NCBI GenBank assembly: GCA_964648005.1 | Contig: CAZYKR010000211.1 | Span: forward strand, 1-7,915 | Direction: 5' to 3' | DNA: 7,915 bases | Source of the DNA: JAGQTE01 sp964648005 | GTDB lineage: Bacteria; Actinomycetota; Acidimicrobiia; Acidimicrobiales; Acidimicrobilacustridaceae | Part shown: positions 1 through 5,890 of the stretch, one piece after another | Layout: every line of letters starts with the position of its first letter | Position numbering within the stretch: the first letter of the stretch is position 1 | Notes under the pieces: generated by a model | The model's input: only the letters and a program-made list of their open reading frames with translations | The model's database searches: none | Told to the model about the DNA's origin: nothing | Position numbers and translations under genes: made by a program

Positions 1-1799
1 GCCACCCGATTGGCGGCAAGGCTGCGCGCAGGCAGGGCTCACGTGGCTCTGTGGCGCTGATCGGACCTACCCAAGCGGGCAAGACGGTCACGCTGTCGTC
101 CGGGGTCATCGGCTGGGATGGCCCAGTCGTGGCGTTGTCGGTGAAGCGTGACCTCTACGACGTCACCGCGGGCGCCCGGTCCAAGGTCGGTGACCTGGCG
201 GTGTTCGATCCGGGGGCGTCGACCGGGCTCGCGAGCGCTCGCTGGACGCCGTTGCGAGGAGTCACCACGGCGTCGGGCGCGCTGCGGGCGGGGCGTGCGC
301 TTGCCGCGGCGATCCCGCGCTCCGGCGTGACCGGCGGTGACTACTGGGCGCAGCAGGGCGAGACGTTCGTGTCTGCGTACATGGCTCTCGCTGGCCTGTC
401 GGAGCTGCTTCCCGAGTGTCACCACCTCACCGACGGTGAACCGATCACGATCCAACGGCTCACCGCCTGGGCCTTTCGCGGCGCTGGGATCACCGACCCG
501 ACGATCAACCAGCTCGTGCGCGCCGGTCTGCAGTCGCCGGTTCTGGAGACCCACAAGCTGGCCGAGGCCGCGGCGCTCAAGCTGTTGGCGCTCCATCAGG
601 AGGACTCACGGATCCGCGCCTCGATCTACGCCACCGCTCGTCTCGCGTTCGAGGCGTGGGCGGAGCCGTCGGTCGAGCACTCGGCGTCACGCAAGGCACG
701 GGCCACCTACAGCTCGGACGAGCTGTGGAAGCACAAGCCCCGCTTCCTCGACCTGGACTGGGTGATGGGCGACGACGACGACGGGCGCGCGAACACGCTC
801 TACCTGATCGCTCCCGACACCGAGTTCAAGCGGCTCGCGCCGGTTCTCGGCGGCCTGCTCGGTGACCTGCGCGAGCAGATCCACGCCTGGGACATCGAGG
901 GCCGACGCCTGGCGAAGCCCTTGCTGTTCGTCATCGACGAGGCCGCGCAGCTCGAGCTCCAATGGCTTCCCGAGGAGGTCTCGACGATCGCCGGCCTGGG
1001 CGGGATGTTCGTGACCTGCTGGCAGTCCAAGGCGCAGATCGACCACCGCTACGGCACGCTCGCCGACGCGGTGCTCGGCGGCCACCGCTCGAAGGTCGTG
1101 TTCACCGGCTGCGACGACCCGGCGACGCTCAACTGGCTCGGCAAGGTCGCCGGCACCGAGCACGTCGCCCGCCGCTCGTGGTCCGCGGACACCGGCGGCG
1201 GCCGGCGCACGATCTCGGAGAACGTGCAGCGGGAGGATCTCGTCGGGCCCCACGTCGTCCGCCAGATGTTCCCCGGCGAGGCGGTCCTGCTCCACGGCAC
1301 GCTCCCGCCGGTCCACCTCCGGTCGGTCCACTGGTGGACCGACCGGACCTTGCGCGAACTCGTCGAACTGGACGACGACGGCCGCCCCCGCCCTCCGGAG
1401 GTCGCGACGTGTCCGCTCAGCGACGACCCCGTCGTGCCGGGCACCGAGGCCAGCCTCGACCGCTCGGCCCTGGAGGAGTCGGCCGCCCACATCCCCCGCT
1501 CCCAGCCCGCCCCGGTGCCGCCGAAAGCTCCCGCCACAGCCGCCAGCGGGAAGCCGACCGGGAAGGCGCCGAAGTCGCGAACTGTGACGGCTCGGGCCTC
1601 CGCGTTGCAGCTCGACCTCCTCGGAAGCGCAGCGGACGACATCGAGGTCGAGCGGAGTGACCCGAACCCGACGGCGGGTCGGTGCGCGAGCTGCCAGGCG
1701 TGGGTCGACGTCGGCAGGGGCCATCTGCTCGCCTACAGCCCGTCGAACGTGGTGCAGTGCGACCGCTGCCACGGAGCAGACGCCGACCGAGACATCTGA
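1..1799 (+). CDS. Conjugative coupling ATPase, TraG/TraD/VirD4-like, 5' partial
   Basis: The product is a type IV secretion coupling protein, a ring-forming inner-membrane ATPase that brings the relaxase-DNA complex to the conjugation channel. Residues are numbered from the GTG at 51. Walker A is GPTQAGKT (residues 5-12), followed by a conserved ALSVKRDL stretch. Walker B is LLFVIDEAAQ with D296/E297. The glutamine-containing motif TCWQSKAQ then YG lies at about 322-335. A Pro/Ala-rich linker (about 475-525) leads to a zinc-ribbon-like end with C545/C548 and C570/C573. The GTG at 51 is only four codons from Walker A, and the frame is open back to base 3. The true start and the usual N-terminal membrane segments therefore lie outside the window. 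The family call is firm. The zinc ribbon is inferred from cysteine spacing. The gene is followed by a 123-bp gap with repeats, so the next gene may have its own promoter. Confidence 0.9.
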   Translation, partial: HPIGGKAARRQGSRGSVALIGPTQAGKTVTLSSGVIGWDGPVVALSVKRDLYDVTAGARSKVGDLAVFDPGASTGLASARWTPLRGVTTASGALRAGRALAAAIPRSGVTGGDYWAQQGETFVSAYMALAGLSELLPECHHLTDGEPITIQRLTAWAFRGAGITDPTINQLVRAGLQSPVLETHKLAEAAALKLLALHQEDSRIRASIYATARLAFEAWAEPSVEHSASRKARATYSSDELWKHKPRFLDLDWVMGDDDDGRANTLYLIAPDTEFKRLAPVLGGLLGDLREQIHAWDIEGRRLAKPLLFVIDEAAQLELQWLPEEVSTIAGLGGMFVTCWQSKAQIDHRYGTLADAVLGGHRSKVVFTGCDDPATLNWLGKVAGTEHVARRSWSADTGGGRRTISENVQREDLVGPHVVRQMFPGEAVLLHGTLPPVHLRSVHWWTDRTLRELVELDDDGRPRPPEVATCPLSDDPVVPGTEASLDRSALEESAAHIPRSQPAPVPPKAPATAASGKPTGKAPKSRTVTARASALQLDLLGSAADDIEVERSDPNPTAGRCASCQAWVDVGRGHLLAYSPSNVVQCDRCHGADADRDI

Positions 1800-1813
1800 C
1801 GCGAAACCCGCCC

Positions 1814-1830
1814 TGACCTGCGACGGGTCA
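1814..1830. promoter_or_regulatory. Inverted half-site pair TGACC-N7-GGTCA
   Basis: TGACC (1814-1818) and GGTCA (1826-1830) form a perfect inverted pair with a 7-bp spacer, 15 bp after the coupling-protein stop codon. The same left arm, read as TGACCTG (1814-1820), also pairs perfectly with CAGGTCA at 1836-1842. The left arm sits exactly 12 bp before the first direct unit, so it keeps the period of the array in the opposite orientation. This suits a dimeric DNA-binding protein. A weak hairpin is the alternative, but no T-tract follows, so I do not call it a terminator. Confidence 0.4.
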
Positions 1831-1915
1831 CAAGTCAGGTCACTCGCCAGCCCCGCGATCGCACGTGGATTTCGCCGCAGGTCACAAGTCGGGTCGTAGG
1901 TCAGGTCACTCGATT
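1826..1915 (+). repeat. Array of five 12-bp direct repeats starting GGTC(A/G)
   Basis: Five 12-bp units share the GGTCA-type start. They lie at 1826-1837 (GGTCACAAGTCA), 1838-1849 (GGTCACTCGCCA), 1880-1891 (GGTCACAAGTCG), 1892-1903 (GGTCGTAGGTCA) and 1904-1915 (GGTCACTCGATT). They form two blocks, one of two units and one of three, with 30 bp between. The second block equals the first with one extra unit inserted in the middle. GATTTC also occurs before the second block (1868-1873) and just after it (1912-1917). The array fills most of the gap between the coupling-protein gene and the ArdC-like gene and ends 7 bp before the GTG at 1923. It could be a multi-site operator, iterons, or an accessory transfer site. 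The repeats are seen directly. The role is inference. Confidence 0.8.
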
Positions 1916-1922
1916 TCCGACG

Positions 1923-4484
1923 GTGCCGGCCATGCTGCTCAACCCGCACCACATCCAGCTCGCGTCGGGTCGGGACGTCAACCGCTACCTCGACGACTGG
2001 GCCGAGGGCCACCTCATCAGCGCCGAGCGATGGCGAGGCCTCCTCGACCTCACCCGGGACTGGGTCGACTACTCCGCCCGCAACCAGATCCTGCTCGCCG
2101 CCCACGGCGCCGTCGGGGCCGTCGCCGGCATCGAGACCTGGCGGCTCGTCCCCTCCGCGGACGGCCACACCTGCGCGGTGCGCTCCGGCGAGCACGGCCT
2201 CCCCGTCCGAGTGCCCGTCACCACCGGCGCCCTCGAACCCGACCCGCATGTGGGACGGGCCCGACCCACCCAGTCCGCGGTCGTGGGCTGGGAATGGCGC
2301 TCGGTGTTCTGCGTCGAGCAGCTCGTCCGCCGGCCCGTCGTCGACCGCCTCGACCGCCCACCGCTTCCCGAGCACCTCCTGGGCCCCGATCCGCGGGCGA
2401 AGCTCCTCGCCGCCATCGAAGCGGTCGCCAAGCCGATGGTCAGGGGACGACTCCCCCGCGTCGACGACCCCGCCGCCGCGCTCGCCCAGGCCGCGAGCCG
2501 GCTCCCGCGCAACACCGAACGACCCGCACTCGACGAGACGCTCGCCTCGCACGCGGCATCGATCGTCCTCCACCGCATCCAGCCGACGGGAGCGTCGATC
2601 CCACCCTTCGACCCGTCCCTGTACCCGCCTCGGGAGCGGTGGGAGCTGGCCCTCGACGTCCTCGATCCGGCACGTCGCCTGACTGCCGGTCTCGGCAAGC
2701 GCTTCGGCGTCGACCTCCTGGAGTCGCCCCTCCCCCGCATGGTGATCGACGACGACCGCGTGGTACCCGCCGAGCGGAAGAACCGGCTGCCACGCGCGTC
2801 ACTCGCCCAGCTCCCGATCGGCGAATGGGTCGAGGTCGGCCCCTACACCGCGACCGAATGGGAGGCGCGGGGCGAGCACGCATCCGGGCGAGGCGCATAC
2901 CTCCGCCTCAACACGACCGCCTACCTCGTCGTCGCCGAACGTGGTGACGAGGCGATCTGGAGGCTCGAGGACACGCGCGCTCGGCTCGGCGCCGGCGTGC
3001 TGGCCGGCGGCGACGCCACCTCGATCGAGGACGCCCAGCAGGCAGCCGTCGGCGCCATGCGCGCAAGGTACCCACAACTGGAGACAGCGCGTCCCGCCGC
3101 CGTCCGGACGCCAGCGCCCGCATCCGATCCTGTCGAAGCGCAGCGCCACTGGGAGCCCGTGCCGGGGCGAGCGTCCGACCTCGCGCGACGGCGCCCGCTC
3201 GATCGCGAGGTCACCGCCTACGTCATGCCGCTCGGCGATTCGTGGATCCCCTGCGTCCAAGCCGGCCGCGCGGCGATGATCGAACCCGTCGGCGACCCCG
3301 TCGCCACCCGCGACGAAGCGATGTCCGTCGCCCTCCTCGCCGGCCGACGCGCCGCACGCGAGCTCCACACCGACAGTCGCGTCGACTTCGACGCCTCCGT
3401 TGCTCGCCTCGCCGACTCCCCCGACTACACCCGCGACGCGCTGGTCGCCCTCGTGTCAACCCGGCTCGACGGACCGGAACGCGCCGCACTGGTATCCAAC
3501 CCCTCCACCAATGAACTGGTCGGCCTGCTCGGCGATGCCGGCGTCACCTCAGCGACCACCGTTGCCGTCCTCCGAGCCGAAGGAGTCGACGCGACCGAGG
3601 TCGCTCCCATCCTTCCACTCCTCGGAGTCACCCCCTCGACGGGAATCGAAGTCCTGCGCGAGCGGTGGGGCATCGACAACGTGACCGCCGCCGAGCTCGT
3701 CGGCGCATCGGCCGTCGACATGCGGGCCGCCGGATGCGAACCGACCGAGATCGTCCGCGCCCGCCCCACGCAGATCATCGAACACCTACCCGCCGAACCC
3801 CACCTCTGGGACCTCGCCGGCGGCACGCTCGGCGTCACCGGCCACCACCCCAACGACATCGCCGGGTTCCTCGCCACCCACGCCCCCAACCCCCAGTGCT
3901 TCGCAGCAGGGATCACAGCAGGAATCGACGACCCGACCCTCGGCGTCTGCGTCGCGATCCGGCGAGGAATGCCGCCCGAAGCCGTCGCGCTCACAACCGA
4001 GGCCTACGGCCTCTCACCGCACGAGACGGCCGTCGCGCTCGGCGACGCCGGCGCTCCCCCGTCAATCGCGGTGCCCGTCCTACTCCACCGGTGCGACGGC
4101 GACACCTCGCTCACAACCCAGATCGCCCGTTCCGCGCTCGGGCTCAACAACGAGGCCGTCATCGAGGCGCTGCAGACGACCGACCCGCTCGACGCTGCCG
4201 AGATCAGCGAACTGCGCGCTGCTCGACCGCTCAGCCGCGACCGCGACGCGCTCATCGCGTCGCACACGCCACCACGACCCGCTCCGGCGGTCCGCGACTC
4301 CAACGCAGCGATGCTCCTCAACTGCCTGCCCGAGCCCACCTCGACCCCCGGCGTCGAGCCCGACTCCCTCCTCGACAACCTGCCCGCAGCCGACCACACC
4401 CTCGCCGACGGCAACGACCTGCTCGCCTCAATCCCCGAACCTGAACTCCCCGACCTCGCACCGAATCTGGAGATCACCCCATGA
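1923..4484 (+). CDS. ArdC-like N-terminal domain protein with long helical C-terminal region
   Basis: The first 150 or so residues resemble the ArdC N-terminal domain, a ssDNA-binding domain common on mobile elements. Visible matches are YSARNQILL (50-58), GIETWR (69-74), RSGEHGLPVRVPV (87-99) and the later WEWRSVFCVEQL block (123-134). Two similar alpha/beta modules follow, at about 326-381 and 427-482. Each has a tryptophan strand and then an A-rich helix of the type ATxxEA. Residues 490-790 look like helical repeats, with LGDAG at both 536-540 and 706-710. The end is a Pro/Asp-rich tail. No HExxH zinc-protease motif of full-length ArdC is present, so this is not a classical ArdC. The GTG at 1923 is the first start in frame. 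ATG at 1932 is the alternative, and neither has a clear ribosome site. The role, protecting or binding incoming single strands during conjugation, is inferred from domain and context. Confidence 0.78.
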   Translation: MPAMLLNPHHIQLASGRDVNRYLDDWAEGHLISAERWRGLLDLTRDWVDYSARNQILLAAHGAVGAVAGIETWRLVPSADGHTCAVRSGEHGLPVRVPVTTGALEPDPHVGRARPTQSAVVGWEWRSVFCVEQLVRRPVVDRLDRPPLPEHLLGPDPRAKLLAAIEAVAKPMVRGRLPRVDDPAAALAQAASRLPRNTERPALDETLASHAASIVLHRIQPTGASIPPFDPSLYPPRERWELALDVLDPARRLTAGLGKRFGVDLLESPLPRMVIDDDRVVPAERKNRLPRASLAQLPIGEWVEVGPYTATEWEARGEHASGRGAYLRLNTTAYLVVAERGDEAIWRLEDTRARLGAGVLAGGDATSIEDAQQAAVGAMRARYPQLETARPAAVRTPAPASDPVEAQRHWEPVPGRASDLARRRPLDREVTAYVMPLGDSWIPCVQAGRAAMIEPVGDPVATRDEAMSVALLAGRRAARELHTDSRVDFDASVARLADSPDYTRDALVALVSTRLDGPERAALVSNPSTNELVGLLGDAGVTSATTVAVLRAEGVDATEVAPILPLLGVTPSTGIEVLRERWGIDNVTAAELVGASAVDMRAAGCEPTEIVRARPTQIIEHLPAEPHLWDLAGGTLGVTGHHPNDIAGFLATHAPNPQCFAAGITAGIDDPTLGVCVAIRRGMPPEAVALTTEAYGLSPHETAVALGDAGAPPSIAVPVLLHRCDGDTSLTTQIARSALGLNNEAVIEALQTTDPLDAAEISELRAARPLSRDRDALIASHTPPRPAPAVRDSNAAMLLNCLPEPTSTPGVEPDSLLDNLPAADHTLADGNDLLASIPEPELPDLAPNLEITP
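4469..4472 (+). promoter_or_regulatory. Ribosome binding site GGAG for the small downstream gene
   Basis: GGAG lies 8 bases before the ATG at 4481, inside the last codons of the ArdC-like gene. It supports this ATG as the start and suggests reinitiation at the ATGA overlap. It is the clearest Shine-Dalgarno-type site seen in front of any gene in the window. Confidence 0.6.
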
Positions 4485-4903
4485 ACACCGACACCGGCTG
4501 GGCCGACTACTTCGAGAGGCCCAACGATCCCTACACCGAAGACCTGAACCTCGGCGGCACCTGGCTCATCGAGCTGGTGGCGGCAGTGGACTTCCTGCGC
4601 CGCGGCGACCGCCACGGACTCACCGTCTGGGACGCCATCGAGGAAGCCGTCCGCCTCTGGGTCGCCGAGCGGGTGAGCACCATCCACGGCGTCCCCGACC
4701 CCGACTTCGCCGAACTCGGCTGGGCCGACCCGACGGCCCTCGACCGCGCGCTCGGCCGGATGCTCGACGTCCTCGACCTCGAGCCGCCAGTCACGGCGGC
4801 GGTCGCCATGCAGGAGGCGATCCGCCGCTGGCTCGACGTCATGGCCTCTGTCCACAACGACGGTTCGTCGTGGAGCGACTCGGCCGTCCGAGCAATTCCA
4901 TGA
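4481..4903 (+). CDS. Small acidic helical protein of unknown function
   Basis: I do not recognise this 140-residue protein. Its ATG overlaps the stop codon of the ArdC-like gene (ATGA at 4481-4484) and has a GGAG site 8 bases upstream, so the two are probably translated together. The product is acidic, tryptophan-rich and almost entirely helical by appearance, with no signal peptide or membrane segment. It seems to contain an internal duplication 57 residues apart. WDAIEEAVRLW (50-60) matches AMQEAIRRW (109-117), with A52/A109, E55/E112, A56/A113, R58/R115, W60/W117 and S66/S123 identical. A VDFL/LDVL stretch precedes each copy. Coupling to the ArdC-like gene suggests that the two proteins form a complex or act in the same step. 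That is inference from layout only. Confidence 0.75.
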   Translation: MNTDTGWADYFERPNDPYTEDLNLGGTWLIELVAAVDFLRRGDRHGLTVWDAIEEAVRLWVAERVSTIHGVPDPDFAELGWADPTALDRALGRMLDVLDLEPPVTAAVAMQEAIRRWLDVMASVHNDGSSWSDSAVRAIP

Positions 4904-4926
4904 CCCTGCCCTGGTGGCCTTCCCCG

Positions 4927-4932
4927 TAGCTT
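4927..4932 (+). promoter_or_regulatory. Possible -10 element TAGCTT for a leaderless transcript
   Basis: TAGCTT fits the actinobacterial TANNNT -10 pattern and ends three bases before the first GTG (4936) and six before the second (4939). Transcription starting 6-7 bases after the hexamer would begin at or next to the second GTG, giving a leaderless mRNA. No good -35 is seen; ATGACC at 4900-4905 is too far away. It would give the cargo gene its own promoter, separate from the preceding pair. Confidence 0.35.
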
Positions 4933-4935
4933 GGG

Positions 4936-5835
4936 GTGGTGAACACCAGTCGAGACATCCCGGGCGGATTGGATCCCACGAAGTGCTACTGGTGCTCGAA
5001 TCCAGCCGACTCCCGGGAGGATCTATTCCCACGGTGGCTGAACAAGGCGCCACTGGACAACCCCGCTGGACACACGCTGGGCCGCATCCGCTTGACGCGC
5101 ATGACGCCCTACGGTCCGCGCACCGAGGTAGTCGAGCGCCTTGCGACCAAGAAGACCGCCGTTCCTGGGGTGTGTGCCGAAGACTGCAACAACGGATGGA
5201 TGTCGGTCCTCGAGAACGAAACGAAGGACCTGCTTGTACCGCTCATCAACGGCCGCCTTACAACCCTGACCGTCGATCAGCAGGTGCAGATCGCGCGCTG
5301 GGCGTGCATGAAGAGCGCTGTCTTCGAGGCCGACACGCGCGCCGACGTCGGCGGGCTCACTTCGCCGAGCACACGCGACGCCATTCGGTCGGGTTCGTTG
5401 CCTATCGACATGGTGGTGACGCTGTCGGCGTACGACGTCGTGCTCAGCTTCCGAGCGCTGCGGCCGTACGCCTTCGGCACGGGACAGAACGGGCAACCGC
5501 TTGCTCAATTCGTCTGCACCTGGGTGCTCGGCCATCTAGTGGTGCAGGTTCTCAACCGAACGGGGACCATTCAGCCGAGCGTCCTCGCCCAGGCGCCGAC
5601 GGGCATCCTCAACGATTTCCAGTTCTCGGTGTGGCCTCCCCAGCCCGGTTCCGTGCAGTGGCCGCCCCGGAGGGTTCTTCGTGAAGAAGACCTCCGTGAC
5701 GTGTGCACTGGAGGGTTCGCTCAGTTCGCTGATGCAGTCGTCGAGGCCCTGGGCGATCTCGGTCCTCCCTATCCCATCTGCCCTGACTGCGGGACAGAGC
5801 ACGCCCCGGTCACCCGCGAGTTGCCGACGACCTGA
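4936..5835 (+). CDS. Cysteine-rich HNH-like protein, possible degenerate nuclease
   Basis: This 299-residue protein resembles HNH-type proteins of the pattern CxxC, EH(x)FPxWL, CxxCNxGWM. Here C17/C20 (CYWC), then EDLFPRWL (28-35), then C80-x3-C84 with N85, N86 and GWMSVLE are seen. The position where relatives carry His in EH is Asp29, so a residue expected to take part in catalysis is missing. A third metal-type site, CPDC with H289 (282-289), lies near the C-terminus. The middle, about 105-260, has no motif I recognise. The start is GTG at 4936 or GTG at 4939, and the second suits a leaderless message. Base use is less GC-extreme than in the neighbours, with codons such as CTA and CTT, which suggests separate acquisition. 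The function could be DNA binding, an inactive nuclease, or defence or antidefence cargo. The coding call is firm and the family call moderate. Confidence 0.7.
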   Translation: MVNTSRDIPGGLDPTKCYWCSNPADSREDLFPRWLNKAPLDNPAGHTLGRIRLTRMTPYGPRTEVVERLATKKTAVPGVCAEDCNNGWMSVLENETKDLLVPLINGRLTTLTVDQQVQIARWACMKSAVFEADTRADVGGLTSPSTRDAIRSGSLPIDMVVTLSAYDVVLSFRALRPYAFGTGQNGQPLAQFVCTWVLGHLVVQVLNRTGTIQPSVLAQAPTGILNDFQFSVWPPQPGSVQWPPRRVLREEDLRDVCTGGFAQFADAVVEALGDLGPPYPICPDCGTEHAPVTRELPTT

Positions 5836-5843
5836 CCGCCCGC

Positions 5844-5879
5844 AGCCCGTACGGTCGACGACCTCCGGGACACAGGGCT
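5844..5879. terminator. Weak stem-loop between convergent genes
   Basis: The 55-bp gap between the convergent HNH-like and relaxase-helicase genes contains AGCCC (5844-5848) pairing with GGGCT (5875-5879). Inside it GGTC (5853-5856) pairs with GACC (5860-5863) around a 3-base loop. No T-tract flanks it on either side and the outer loop is loose. It could act as a bidirectional stop for both genes, but the evidence is position plus modest pairing. Confidence 0.2.
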
Positions 5880-5890
5880 TCAGCCAGCTC

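Noticed and set aside
1814..1842. Intrinsic terminator after the coupling-protein gene
   Set aside because: TGACCTG and CAGGTCA pair, but with a 15-base loop and no following T-tract. The arms are part of the 12-bp half-site array, so a protein-binding role is more likely.
1826..1915. CRISPR array
   Set aside because: Units are 12 bp and mostly contiguous, with no uniform spacers or cas genes.
687..2573. Long open frame of 628 codons on the minus strand
   Set aside because: It lies antisense to the coupling-protein and ArdC-like genes and crosses their gap. Its product is low-complexity Arg/Gly/Val/Asp with no motifs, as expected for the complement of GC-biased genes.
1865..2947. Open frame of 360 codons on the plus strand overlapping the ArdC-like gene
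   Set aside because: The translation is dominated by Arg and Pro with no domain, a typical shifted-frame shadow, while the other frame carries a recognisable ArdC-like domain.
4004..5053. 349-codon minus-strand open frame over the end of the ArdC-like gene and the small gene
   Set aside because: No family resemblance. It covers the ATGA-coupled gene pair with its ribosome site, so the plus-strand reading is preferred.
5023..5535. 170-codon minus-strand open frame inside the HNH-like gene
   Set aside because: The plus-strand frame has ordered cysteine motifs and the conserved FPRWL and GWM pieces. The antisense product has none.
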